Part shown: in pieces, positions 1 through 6,316 of the stretch
Layout: every line of letters starts with the position of its first letter
How positions within the stretch are numbered: the stretch's first letter is position 1
NCBI GenBank assembly: GCA_030648675.1
Contig: JAUSGV010000076.1
Location: 1 to 12,351 of the forward strand
DNA: 12,351 nucleotides
Reading direction: 5' to 3'
Origin: Dehalococcoidales bacterium
GTDB taxonomy: Bacteria; Chloroflexota; Dehalococcoidia; Dehalococcoidales; UBA2162
The notes under the pieces: model-generated
Database searches by the model: none
Told to the model about the DNA's origin: nothing
Seen by the model: the letters and a program-made list of their open reading frames with translations, nothing else
Position numbers and translations under genes: made by a program

Positions 1-831
1 GTAGGCGTGTGTCAGGCTTGGTTCGGCGTCTCCCGTTGTGCTAACGCCCATTCTGCCGAAGCCGCGAGGAAGTTGGTTGAGGGCGGTAATGGCCTGCACG
101 TTGGCGTTCAGCAGATAGTCCGGGACTTTAGCGATCCAGCCGCCTGCCAGCCGCATAAAAGTGGTGATTAGGGATTCCAGGAAAAGCACACCGATGCCAG
201 TGGAAATGCCCGGCATGGCGGAGCGACCCACGATCGACATCATGAAGGCCAGCAGTGCAAAGGGTATGATAGTGAAGAAAGTACGCCAGAACTGGAGAAA
301 TTGCTGCCAAATGTAGGAACCCGTAAGAAAACTGAAATCAAAGGTATAGCCGCCGATAGCGTTGGTGATAAGGCTCATTATGATGCCAACTACGACTCCG
401 ACGACCATGCCAATGAGAATCATGAGCCCAAGCGAGATGAGCTTTGCCGTGAGGAACTTGAAACGGCTCTCACTGGAAATCAGGGCTGTTCGGATGGTTT
501 TCCAGTTGTATTCGCTACCCATCGAGCTGGCCGACAGGATTATGGCCAGGACAACCCCAAAAGACGCCATGAGAGACAGCGCGAAGGGAACGCCCGATGA
601 CAGCCCCATAAGGTCACTAAGATTGCCCAAGTCCTGTCCTCTGCCCGCAGGCAGAGTGACCTTGGATATGGCGAGAAGCAGCAGGTTCACCAGAGCGATG
701 ATACCAGCGAGGATGAACATCAGTATTTTTGTCAGGGAGCGTTTACGCAGTTTGAGGAACTCGGCCCCAATCATGCGGCCCAGTCCCGAGAAAAGCGTGC
801 CACTTTTGGCGACAGAAATAGAATTAGTCAC
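1..831 (-). CDS. ABC-2 type transporter permease, partial (C-terminus beyond the window)
   Basis: This is the membrane subunit of an ABC exporter, paired with the ATPase just upstream. I read 277 residues from a GTG start at 829-831. That GTG sits 7 nt after a GGAGGT ribosome-binding site (839-844) and overlaps the last 8 bases of the ATPase gene, so translation is probably coupled. The cytoplasmic N-terminus contains EFLKLRKRSLTK (about residues 24-35). Hydrophobic segments follow at about 36-56, 82-103, 130-157, 185-201 and 208-226, the usual ABC-2 layout. GSEYNWKTIRTAL (105-117), after the second segment, resembles the coupling-region motif seen in BcrB/NatB-like permeases. The substrate is not evident; relatives export bacitracin, lantibiotics or sodium. 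The frame is open to the window edge. Family assignment is firm, specificity unknown. Confidence 0.87.
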   Translation of the reverse strand, partial: MTNSISVAKSGTLFSGLGRMIGAEFLKLRKRSLTKILMFILAGIIALVNLLLLAISKVTLPAGRGQDLGNLSDLMGLSSGVPFALSLMASFGVVLAIILSASSMGSEYNWKTIRTALISSESRFKFLTAKLISLGLMILIGMVVGVVVGIIMSLITNAIGGYTFDFSFLTGSYIWQQFLQFWRTFFTIIPFALLAFMMSIVGRSAMPGISTGIGVLFLESLITTFMRLAGGWIAKVPDYLLNANVQAITALNQLPRGFGRMGVSTTGDAEPSLTHAY

Positions 832-1783
832 CAGCGGCACCTCCTGTCAACTGCAGGAAGACGCTTTCAAGACTGGTAGAGCGATTAAAAAGCTCCGATA
901 CCCGGATACCTTTTTCTGTCAGTGCCAGGTTGACATCGGCGCTGCGGTCCTGGGGTACGTCAATTACCAAATGATCATCCTCTCTTGTTACCGATTTTAT
1001 CCACGGCAGATTACCAAGTATGGCTTTCGCCTCTTCCATTTTGTCTACTTTAATTTGCAACTGATTGCCTCTCGAGAGAAGCTCTTTTATGGGGGCGTTA
1101 GCGATAATGACACCCTGCTTGATAATCGCGACTCTGCTGCAAACCATTTCAACTTCATGGAGTAAATGGCTGCAAAGCAGCACCGCCCGGTTCTCGAGAG
1201 CCAGTTGCGGTATCAGGTCGCGTATCTCTTTAGTGCCGGCCGGATCAAGCCCGTTGGTAGGCTCATCCAGTATGATGAGTTCAGGGCTGCGGAGAAGCGT
1301 AGAAGCGATGCCAAGCCGCTGTTTCATACCCATGGAATAATGGCCGTACTGGTCTTTAGCCCGGTCGAGCAGATTTACCCTTTCCAGCACCTCGGTGATC
1401 TTGCTTCGGGGTATATCGCCTATGGATATGGCCAGCACTTCCAGATTGTCCCAACCGGACAGGTAGGGATAAAATGCCGGTTCTTCGATGATGGCGCCGA
1501 CGCGGCGCAGTTCATTCCAGCGATTGCCGTCCTGCTTCACGCCGAATATTTCGACGCTGCCGGCGGTAGGAGCGATAAGCCCCAATATCATGCCAACTGT
1601 CGTGCTTTTGCCGGCCCCGTTCGGCCCTAAAAACCCGAATACTTCGCCGCGGTGAAGCTCGAAGCTGACGCCCTTGACCGCTTCTAAGGTGCCGAACCGC
1701 TTGAACAGACCATTAGCCCGAAGGACGATATCTCTGCCGGATCCAATCTCGGTCTGAATTTTGGTAACTGTCGTACCGATCAC
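824..1783 (-). CDS. ABC transporter ATP-binding protein, BcrA/lantibiotic-immunity type
   Basis: This is the ATP-hydrolysing subunit that powers the overlapping permease. The 319-residue protein has Walker A GPNGAGKST (53-61), signature YSMGMKQRLGIA (149-160), Walker B LIILDEP (169-175) with catalytic E174, and H-loop H206. The Q-loop region reads IIEEPAFYPYLSG (98-110), and this together with the YSMGMKQ signature is characteristic of the BcrA branch. The last ~100 residues form the accessory C-terminal domain common in these ATPases. The start is GTG at 1781-1783 with AGGAG 10 nt upstream; the overlapping GTG two bases earlier runs straight into a stop. The AbrB-like gene lies 95 bp upstream on the same strand. 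I see only weak promoter-like sequence between them, so transcription from the AbrB promoter is possible. Export of an antimicrobial or another amphipathic compound is inference. Confidence 0.93.
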   Translation of the reverse strand: MIGTTVTKIQTEIGSGRDIVLRANGLFKRFGTLEAVKGVSFELHRGEVFGFLGPNGAGKSTTVGMILGLIAPTAGSVEIFGVKQDGNRWNELRRVGAIIEEPAFYPYLSGWDNLEVLAISIGDIPRSKITEVLERVNLLDRAKDQYGHYSMGMKQRLGIASTLLRSPELIILDEPTNGLDPAGTKEIRDLIPQLALENRAVLLCSHLLHEVEMVCSRVAIIKQGVIIANAPIKELLSRGNQLQIKVDKMEEAKAILGNLPWIKSVTREDDHLVIDVPQDRSADVNLALTEKGIRVSELFNRSTSLESVFLQLTGGAAGD

Positions 1784-1878
1784 ACTTATGACTCTCCTTT
1801 CCTCATTTGCTTTTCGAAAAATAATTCTACAGATTTCAACTTACGGTTGGTATTCACATTGCTCAAATGGGCGGTAAC

Positions 1879-2148
1879 TCAAGAGCTGTTGCCTTGTTCA
1901 GCCTTCACCACTGTTTCAAGTCCCTTCAACATTTCGGTAGCTTTTGTCAAAAAAGCAGTTACAAATTCCGCTTTTATAACCATCAGTCCGCCACCGCTGG
2001 GACTACCAAATACAAGTAATTTTGTGTTCGGGGTAATTTGGAAATCCTTCCGGGCTTCAACAGGAATTACCATTTGGCCTCTTTCGCCGATAGTGGTAGA
2101 GCCGTAAAACTTGGGACTTCCAGATCCGATCATATTTTCGCTTATCAT
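1879..2148 (-). CDS. AbrB/SpoVT-type DNA-binding regulator
   Basis: This is a small probable transcription factor of the swapped-hairpin AbrB fold. The 89-residue product has the core at residues 17-60: STTIGERGQMVIPVEARKDF, then ITPNTKLLVFGSP and a final strand LMVIKA, matching the family's beta-hairpin/looped-hinge pattern. A C-terminal helix (61-85) could help oligomerisation. I chose the ATG at 2146-2148, which has GAGG 9 nt upstream. An in-frame TTG at 2161-2163 would add five residues but overlaps that ribosome-binding site. The same fold is used by MazE-like antitoxins, but no toxin gene is adjacent; a BcrA-type exporter follows and a metal transporter diverges. Controlling one or both, and itself through the palindromes upstream, is inference. 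Confidence 0.85.
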   Translation of the reverse strand: MISENMIGSGSPKFYGSTTIGERGQMVIPVEARKDFQITPNTKLLVFGSPSGGGLMVIKAEFVTAFLTKATEMLKGLETVVKAEQGNSS

Positions 2149-2186
2149 CGTATTTATCCTCAACAGTATGAATCATCAGGCATACA

Positions 2187-2207
2187 ATACTAGTATGATA
2201 TATCATA
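2187..2207. promoter_or_regulatory. Overlapping palindromes, candidate operator
   Basis: Two perfect palindromes overlap here: ATACTAGTAT at 2187-2196 and TATGATATATCATA at 2194-2207. They cover the candidate -10 and start-site region of the AbrB gene and lie about 45-65 bp upstream of the nickel transporter's -10. Palindromes this long placed on a promoter are typical of binding sites for dimeric regulators. Autoregulation by the adjacent AbrB protein is inference, and AT-rich sequence makes some palindromy expected by chance. Confidence 0.5.
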
Positions 2208-2223
2208 TATGTTGGAAAGTAAA
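2195..2223 (-). promoter_or_regulatory. Candidate promoter of the AbrB gene
   Basis: On the minus strand, TTTACT (2218-2223) lies 17 bp before TATCAT (2195-2200), which matches the sigma-70 -10 consensus at 5 of 6 positions. Transcription would start near 2188, leaving a leader of about 40 nt before the ATG at 2148. The -35 match is only 4 of 6. Confidence 0.45.
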
Positions 2224-2251
2224 GCAGAAGGATGGTCAATGTGAAGTGGCA

Positions 2252-2260
2252 TGTTATAAT
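2252..2260 (+). promoter_or_regulatory. Extended -10 promoter of the nickel transporter gene
   Basis: TGTTATAAT is a perfect extended -10 (TGnTATAAT) on the plus strand. There is no good -35 at the usual distance, which extended -10 promoters tolerate. Transcription would begin near 2267, about 23 nt before the TTG start of the transporter gene, with GGAG at 2279-2282 as the ribosome-binding site. Confidence 0.65.
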
Positions 2261-2289
2261 TAACACAATAGGGGTGGCGGAGTTATTAA

Positions 2290-3066
2290 TTGACATCAGA
2301 GTTGGAAATCCTGTTATTGGGCTTGTTACTGGGCGTCAGGCATGCCTTTGACGCCGACCATCTCGTGGCCGTAACCACGATCGTCAGCGATTACAAAAAC
2401 CCGCTACGAGCGGTATGGGTGGGAATTTCCTGGGGGCTGGGGCATACACTAACCCTGTTTCTCGCCGGCATTTTACTGCTCATGCTGCATATACAAATGC
2501 CGCCGAAAATGGCGCTTGGTTTCGAGTTCCTGGTAGGAATAATGCTTTTGTTGCTGGGTACCCAGACGTTGTTGTCGTTCCGGCGGCACAAGGTGCATGT
2601 TCACGCTCACCGCCACGACGGTGGCAGCGAACACAAGCATTTCCATCTGCACGAGGCGACTCCCGACCATGCCCACGCTCACCTCGCCCAAAAGGAGAAT
2701 CTGGGCAAAGTGCTGGCCGCGGACATCCTGCCGGGAGAACATCATGCCGGCGAGGTAAAGGGGAAACCGGCGCCGTTGTTCAGGATCAAGTCCTTCCTGG
2801 TGGGGACCGTGCACGGGTTAGCGGGTAGTGCCGCTCTCATGCTCCTCGTGCTGGCCGATATCAGATCTACCGCGGCGGGGGTATCTTACATTTTGCTGTT
2901 CGGGCTGGGAACGGCAGTAAGCATGGGCTTGATATCCATTTTTATCAGTTTGCCATTCTCGGTTTCGAAAGGGATTCCGTCGTTGAACCGTGCCGTCCAG
3001 GCGACGGCCGGGTTGTTCAGCATAATTTTCGGCTTGTTCTTGATGTACAAGATAGTGTACGGATAA
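2290..3066 (+). CDS. NicO/UreH-like nickel/cobalt transporter
   Basis: This is a predicted inner-membrane Ni2+/Co2+ transporter. The 258-residue protein carries RHAFDADH (17-24), the HX4DH signature of the NiCoT/NicO superfamily in an early membrane helix. It also has GISWGLGHTLTLF (45-57) and VGTVHGLAGSAAL (171-183), conserved in the UreH-like branch. Helices fall at about 5-30, 43-66, 76-96, 165-188, 197-221 and 235-255. Between helices 3 and 4 is a hydrophilic loop (100-152) with 14 histidines, a likely metal-binding segment as in RcnA-type proteins. The start is TTG at 2290-2292, 7 nt after GGAG. No urease or hydrogenase genes are visible. Uptake versus efflux cannot be decided; the His-rich loop resembles that of RcnA efflux proteins, but uptake members have such loops too. 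Confidence 0.87.
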   Translation: MTSELEILLLGLLLGVRHAFDADHLVAVTTIVSDYKNPLRAVWVGISWGLGHTLTLFLAGILLLMLHIQMPPKMALGFEFLVGIMLLLLGTQTLLSFRRHKVHVHAHRHDGGSEHKHFHLHEATPDHAHAHLAQKENLGKVLAADILPGEHHAGEVKGKPAPLFRIKSFLVGTVHGLAGSAALMLLVLADIRSTAAGVSYILLFGLGTAVSMGLISIFISLPFSVSKGIPSLNRAVQATAGLFSIIFGLFLMYKIVYG

Positions 3067-3091
3067 GAGATAAAAGCTGAGATTGGAGACT

Positions 3092-3117
3092 GGGGGCTGG
3101 GGGTTGGGGATTGGGGG
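3092..3117 (+). other. G-quadruplex-forming motif downstream of the nickel transporter
   Basis: Four G-runs (3092-3096, 3099-3103, 3106-3109, 3113-3117) are separated by loops of only 2-3 bases (CT, TT, ATT). This satisfies the usual G-quadruplex pattern with at least four stacked tetrads. It lies 25 nt after the transporter stop codon on the coding strand, so it would be present in the mRNA 3' end. Confidence 0.7.
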
Positions 3118-3159
3118 ACTGCTGGATTCCGGATCGAGTCCGGAAAGACAAGAAGGAAA

Positions 3160-3181
3160 CCCTTCGAACGGCTCAGGGTGA
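3160..3181 (+). repeat. CCCTTCG...CTCAGGGTGA repeat, copy 1
   Basis: This 22-bp unit contains inverted ends (CCCT ... AGGG) and resembles copies at 3286-3309 and 6210-6230. It is an intergenic dispersed repeat. Confidence 0.65.
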
Positions 3182-3285
3182 ATGAGGATAAAATTCGAAG
3201 CACGAAGCACGAAGCAAGAAACAAGCACGAATAACCGAAATAACCAATAACCAAGATACAAACACCAAGCCCCACTACACCGATA

Positions 3286-3309
3286 CCCTTCGCATTGCTC
3301 AGGGTGACA
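3286..3309 (+). repeat. CCCTTCG...CTCAGGGTGA repeat, copy 2
   Basis: This unit has the same ends as the copy at 3160, with a different centre (CATTG instead of AACGG). The copies agree at the CCCTTCG and CTCAGGGTGA ends and differ in the loop. Confidence 0.65.
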
Positions 3310-3382
3310 AGGGGCATTCAATTTTGATACAGATCCACGAAAGGGTAGAGAAGAACAGGCTGAGATTACTCCCGCCGACGTG

Positions 3383-4273
3383 CTAAAAAAGTTTGAGCAT
3401 TTGCGGCTCAAGCTCGAGGCTGATATCCAGAACTTTTGGCGAATGGGTCAAGGCTCCGACGGAAACGATATCCACACCGGTTGAAGCGACGGCCCGAATA
3501 TTCGCCAGCGTGACGCCGCCGGACGCTTCCGTTTTAATACCGGGAGGAAGAACAGATACGGCACGGCTCATCTCTTCCGGAGTCATGTTATCCAGCATGA
3601 TGATGTCTGCCCCGGCTTCAGCCGCTGATAGTGCTTCGTCAACGCTGGTGACCTCTACTTCTACCGGTAACCCGGAAGGGGCTTTTTTCTTCGCGGCGAT
3701 GACGGCGTCTTTCAGGCTTTTTCCCAGGGTGCGCTGTGCGGCGAGGTGGTTGTCTTTAATGAGAATGCCGTCGCTCATGTCCAGGCGGTGATTGTACCCG
3801 CCACCCATGCGTACGGCATACTTTTCCAGCATCCGCAGCCCCGGTGTGGTTTTGCGGGTGTCCGCGACTTTAACGGCCAGCCCGCGCGTTTTAGCCACAT
3901 ATTTAGCGGTTTGGGTAGCGATTCCGCTCAACCTCTGTAGGATATTCAGCGCAGTGCGCTCGGCCTTGAGAATACCGGTCACACGTCCGGAAATATCTGC
4001 AACCCTGTCGCCCGACTTTACTCTGGCGCCGTCGGCGAAGTGCAACTCGACGCGCAAAGAAGGGTCGACGCGAAGGAAAACCTTTCTGGCAACATCGATA
4101 CCGGCGAGTACGCCGCGGTCTTTAACAAGCAGGAATGCCCGGCCTTGCAGGTCGGATGGTATCAGTATTTCGGAGGTAATATCACCGGTACCTATATCCT
4201 CGGACAGTGCCCTGCCGATGAATTCGTCCAGGTATTTCTCCGGTATCTCCGGGTAGCTATTTCTTTCTCTCAT
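3383..4273 (-). CDS. nadC: Nicotinate-nucleotide pyrophosphorylase (carboxylating), quinolinate phosphoribosyltransferase
   Basis: NadC converts quinolinate and PRPP to nicotinate mononucleotide, CO2 and pyrophosphate, the step at which de novo NAD synthesis joins the salvage route. The protein is 296 residues, close to the family's ~280-300. Visible motifs are LSEDIGTGDITS (23-34), ERTALN (105-110), DTRKT (138-142), HR (162-163), KDNH (173-176), EVEV (205-208), LDN (227-229) and EASGG (249-253). These include the basic residues that bind quinolinate and the acidic residues that hold Mg-PRPP. The ATG at 4271-4273 overlaps the last 17 bases of miaB, so the two are probably cotranscribed and translationally coupled. 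nadA and nadB are not in the window. Confidence 0.96.
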   Translation of the reverse strand: MRERNSYPEIPEKYLDEFIGRALSEDIGTGDITSEILIPSDLQGRAFLLVKDRGVLAGIDVARKVFLRVDPSLRVELHFADGARVKSGDRVADISGRVTGILKAERTALNILQRLSGIATQTAKYVAKTRGLAVKVADTRKTTPGLRMLEKYAVRMGGGYNHRLDMSDGILIKDNHLAAQRTLGKSLKDAVIAAKKKAPSGLPVEVEVTSVDEALSAAEAGADIIMLDNMTPEEMSRAVSVLPPGIKTEASGGVTLANIRAVASTGVDIVSVGALTHSPKVLDISLELEPQMLKLF

Positions 4274-5576
4274 GATTTTCCCCGTTGTTGATTTTGCCCT
4301 GGAGCGACCACGGCCCGGTACGGTCGATTAGAACGTCAACCCGGTCACCCGGCTGTCCGGCGAATTTGCTGATGAATACCAGCTTGTTGGTCCTTGTCCG
4401 GCCGTACCAACTGTCTTTTTCTTTACCTTCCACCAGGACTGCCACCGTTCGACCTGAGAGTGCGGCGTTGATGCCCGAGGCGATTTCCGTTTGCATTTTT
4501 TCGATAATCGCGAGACGTCTCTTTTTTTCCGCCGGAGTGACGTCATCGGTATATTGCCGGGCGGCAACCGTTCCTTTCCTTGGCGAATACGCGGCGATGT
4601 GAACCGCATCGAATTTCAAATCGGCGAGCAGGTCGACCGTTTGTTCGAAACGCTCGGCGGTTTCTCCGGGAAAGCCGACGATTACATCGGTACTCAAGGC
4701 AATGCCGGGTACCTTCAGGCGTATTTCGCTGATAAGGTGGCGATATTGCTCCGCAGAATAGCCTCGTTTCATTGCCGATAAAATATCATTGCTGCCTGCT
4801 TGAACGGGCAGGTTCACCTGTTCGCACACCTTGTCTTGGCGGGAGATGGCGTCTATCAGCCGGGTACTCATGTCCTTGGGATGATTGGTCAAAAAACGCA
4901 GGCGGAACAAGCCGTCGACCTTCTCGAGTTTTTCGAGCAAGCCGGCCAAATCGGGTTTGTCGGGAAGGTCATGTCCGTAGGCGTCGACATTTTGTCCGAC
5001 CAAAGTGATTTCCCGGATGCCTGATCTAGCGAGTTCTTCCGCTTCCACCACTATTTCCGCAACCGGACGGCTTCGTTCGCGGCCGCGGCGGTAGGGAACA
5101 ATGCAGTAGGTGCAAAACTGGTCGCAACCCTGAATGATAGGCACGAAGGCACAAACCGAACTGGGTTTTGTTGTCCCCAAACATTCGCTATCGCAAGCGG
5201 CTTTTTCCATTTCTTCCAGCCAGGATGGTATTTCACCGGGCTTGAAGAAGTGGTCGATATGGGGAAATTCCTTTTTCATCTCATCGATATTGGAATCGAC
5301 CATGCACCCGGTCAAAGCCAGGGTAACGTTGGGGAGCTTGTTTTTCAACGGCCGCAACAGGTGAAGCCGGTTAACCACGCGGTTTTCGGCATGCTCCCGC
5401 ACTACGCAGCTATTAAGGATGATAATATCCGCGGCATCAGGAGCGGCGGCGGCTTGATAGCCTCGCTCTTCGAGCAGATGAGCAAGCCGGTCCGACTCCG
5501 CCTTATTCATCTGACAGCCGATGGTCCAGATGTAATAGCGGGGCATTGTGTTTGGTAGAGATGATGCTTTTGTCAT
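4257..5576 (-). CDS. miaB: tRNA-2-methylthio-N6-dimethylallyladenosine synthase
   Basis: MiaB is a radical-SAM methylthiotransferase that adds a methylthio group to i6A37 of tRNAs reading UNN codons. The 439-residue protein has the N-terminal UPF0004 domain with cluster ligands C21, C57 and C91. The radical-SAM motif GCDQFCTYCIVPYRRGRERS supplies C151, C155 and C158. A C-terminal TRAM domain (about 370-435) binds tRNA. Length and motif order match MiaB; the YRRGRERSR stretch favours MiaB over MtaB or RimO. The start is uncertain: the ATG at 5574-5576 has only AGG 9 nt upstream, and an ATG ten codons later (MPRYYIW) is closer to the usual N-terminus but has no ribosome-binding site. A repeat hairpin (5601-5640) lies 24 nt upstream. 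tRNA-Ser(GCU) nearby reads AGY codons and is not an expected substrate. Confidence 0.95.
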   Translation of the reverse strand: MTKASSLPNTMPRYYIWTIGCQMNKAESDRLAHLLEERGYQAAAAPDAADIIILNSCVVREHAENRVVNRLHLLRPLKNKLPNVTLALTGCMVDSNIDEMKKEFPHIDHFFKPGEIPSWLEEMEKAACDSECLGTTKPSSVCAFVPIIQGCDQFCTYCIVPYRRGRERSRPVAEIVVEAEELARSGIREITLVGQNVDAYGHDLPDKPDLAGLLEKLEKVDGLFRLRFLTNHPKDMSTRLIDAISRQDKVCEQVNLPVQAGSNDILSAMKRGYSAEQYRHLISEIRLKVPGIALSTDVIVGFPGETAERFEQTVDLLADLKFDAVHIAAYSPRKGTVAARQYTDDVTPAEKKRRLAIIEKMQTEIASGINAALSGRTVAVLVEGKEKDSWYGRTRTNKLVFISKFAGQPGDRVDVLIDRTGPWSLQGKINNGENHERKK

Positions 5577-5600
5577 CGAGCAGAACCTGTTGGTGAAATA

Positions 5601-5640
5601 CCCCTCACCTTAATCCTCTCCCGCAAGGGGAGAGGAAATA
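5601..5640. repeat. CCTCTCCC-GCAAG-GGGAGAGG hairpin repeat, copy 1
   Basis: This 40-bp unit is repeated with one substitution at 10176-10215. Its core is an 8-bp stem (CCTCTCCC/GGGAGAGG) around a 5-base loop. It lies 24 nt upstream of the miaB start, so it probably sits in the miaB leader or promoter region. There is no T-run, so it is not a classical terminator. Confidence 0.8.
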
Positions 5641-5700
5641 GTTTGAAGTTGAAATACCCATTCAGCCAGTATCAAGCATTGGGCAAGCACTTAATCCCTC

Positions 5701-5735
5701 CGATTCGTTTCACTCATGCAGGGTGCCGTATGAAC
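5701..5735 (+). repeat. Left arm of an inverted repeat flanking tRNA-Ser
   Basis: The right half of this arm (5715-5735) is complementary to 6087-6107 at 19 of 21 positions, and CGATTC at its outer end also matches. The two arms lie on either side of the tRNA gene, with about 350 bp between them. Confidence 0.7.
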
Positions 5736-5760
5736 CCGGCTCGGGACAAACAGGAAAAAC

Positions 5761-5808
5761 CGAGATTGCTTCGCCTTCCCCCTTCGGTGGAATGGTCTCG
5801 CAATGACA
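5761..5808 (+). repeat. GATTGC...GCAATGACA hairpin repeat, copy 1
   Basis: The unit begins CGAGATTGCTTCG and ends TCTCGCAATGACA. The outer segments ATTGC and GCAAT are complementary, with a variable centre between them. It is one of seven same-orientation copies in the window. Confidence 0.8.
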
Positions 5809-5823
5809 ACCGAACCTCGCCCT

Positions 5824-5857
5824 CAGATTCTTCGTCATTTCATTCCTCAGAATGACA
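5824..5857 (+). repeat. GATTCT...AGAATGACA hairpin repeat, copy 2 (variant stem)
   Basis: The layout matches copy 1, but the outer stem reads ATTCT (5827-5831) with AGAAT (5849-5853). Both sides changed relative to ATTGC/GCAAT, so pairing is kept. Confidence 0.7.
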
Positions 5858-5867
5858 TGTGATATAA

Positions 5868-5889
5868 CTCCCGCAAGGGTGAGGAAATA
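5868..5889. repeat. Degenerate copy of the CTCCCGCAAGGG hairpin repeat
   Basis: This stretch shares CTCCCGCAAGGG and GAGGAAATA with the 40-bp units at 5601 and 10176 but has lost much of the stem. It lies 28 bp beyond the 3' end of tRNA-Ser. Confidence 0.55.
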
Positions 5890-5917
5890 TTTTGAAAGTA
5901 AATACAAGCGGAGAGTA

Positions 5918-6009
5918 TGGCGGAGGGAGCGGGATTTGAACCCACGACCCCACTTTCGTAGGGTAAGCGCTTAGCAGGCGCCCGCACTAGACCACTATGC
6001 GATCCCTCC
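5918..6009 (-). tRNA. tRNA-Ser (anticodon GCU)
   Basis: This is a serine tRNA reading AGC/AGU codons. The 92-nt gene includes an encoded CCA (5918-5920) and a G discriminator base (5921). The acceptor stem GGAGGGA (6003-6009) pairs fully with TCCCTCC (5922-5928). The anticodon loop is CTGCTAA with GCT at 5973-5975. The long variable arm, a CCCTAC/GTGGGG stem with a GAAA loop, is diagnostic of a class II tRNA. The T arm contains GGTTCAAAT. A clear promoter stands just upstream. Position 37 is A, expected to carry t6A rather than a MiaB product because the tRNA reads ANN codons. Confidence 0.97.
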
Positions 6010-6018
6010 AGCCCATCT

Positions 6019-6047
6019 ATTGTATTTTAATCTGAGGCTTTTGACAA
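6019..6047 (-). promoter_or_regulatory. Promoter of tRNA-Ser
   Basis: On the minus strand TTGTCA (6042-6047) lies 17 bp before TACAAT (6019-6024), each matching the sigma-70 consensus at 5 of 6 positions. Transcription would start near 6012-6013, only a few bases before the mature tRNA 5' end, leaving a very short leader for RNase P. Confidence 0.8.
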
Positions 6048-6086
6048 CCACTATATTCCGATTCGCAAAACTTGCCGATTCGCTCC

Positions 6087-6119
6087 GTTCATACGGCATC
6101 CCGCATGAAGAATGAATCG
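6087..6119 (-). repeat. Right arm of an inverted repeat flanking tRNA-Ser
   Basis: Read on the minus strand this segment matches 5701-5735, with 19 of 21 identical positions over the conserved part. It lies upstream of the tRNA promoter. Confidence 0.7.
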
Positions 6120-6198
6120 GGACATACGGAACGTCGCCGCGGCTCCGCAATAACCAAGAAATGACCAATAGCCAAAATTCAATGATCAAACGGTTTAC

Positions 6199-6264
6199 CG
6201 AGATTGCTTCCTTCGACAAACTCAGGATGAACGGTTCGGCAAAATGCCGAATCTCGCAATGACA
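6199..6264 (+). repeat. GATTGC...GCAATGACA hairpin repeat, copy 3, with nested CTTCGACAAACTCAGG unit
   Basis: The unit runs from CGAGATTGCTTC to TCTCGCAATGACA. Inside it lies a copy (6210-6230) of the CCTTCG...CTCAGG repeat seen at 3160 and 3286. An inner hairpin TTCGGCA-AAA-TGCCGAA (6235-6251) stands before the conserved 3' end. It ends 52 bp upstream of the chosen cvpA start. An A-rich AATAACCAA-type stretch (about 6149-6190) precedes it. Confidence 0.8.
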
Positions 6265-6316
6265 GTCCGGGAAAGTGGATATTGAGGAAAATAGCTAATG
6301 GTTGTACACTAAGGGT

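Larger units (their letters stand above)
3067..3382. other. Intergenic spacer of repeat debris between the nickel transporter and nadC
   Basis: This gene-free stretch of 316 bp lies between two convergent genes. It begins with a G-rich tract and then has two copies of a CCCTTCG...CTCAGGGTGA repeat. Between them is an A-rich stretch (about 3190-3270) with CGAAGCA repeated three times and runs of AATAACC units. Open frames across it (for example 2886-3317 and 2818-3411 on the minus strand) consist of translated repeats and are not credible genes. I found no clear intrinsic terminator. Confidence 0.7.
5577..5917. other. Repeat-rich spacer between miaB and tRNA-Ser
   Basis: No credible gene lies here. 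The spacer holds a CTCTCCC-GCAA-GGGGAGAG hairpin repeat next to miaB, one arm of a large inverted repeat (5701-5735), two hairpin repeats ending in AATGACA (5761-5808, 5824-5857) and a decayed copy of the first hairpin (5868-5889). A plus-strand frame at 5643-5855 simply translates these repeats. The miaB promoter must lie here, but I could not identify it with confidence. Confidence 0.7.

Noticed and set aside
362..1165. Long plus-strand open frame (267 codons) opposite the ABC transporter genes
   Set aside because: It is antisense to two clearly recognisable genes (permease and ATPase with all motifs), spans their junction, and its translation has no family features.
1879..2148. AbrB-like protein as a MazE-type antitoxin of a toxin-antitoxin pair
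   Set aside because: The fold is shared, but no small toxin gene lies directly beside it on the same strand; the next gene is an ABC ATPase. A stand-alone regulator is the simpler reading.
2818..3411. Minus-strand open frames downstream of the nickel transporter (also 2886-3317)
   Set aside because: They run antisense into the transporter gene and otherwise translate dispersed repeats (stretches such as VTLSNAKG and LSRSKGF). Such peptides arise wherever these repeats occur and do not indicate a gene.
5643..5855. Plus-strand frame of 70 codons between miaB and tRNA-Ser
   Set aside because: It lies wholly in the repeat-rich spacer, crosses an inverted-repeat arm and two hairpin repeats, and has no ribosome-binding site.
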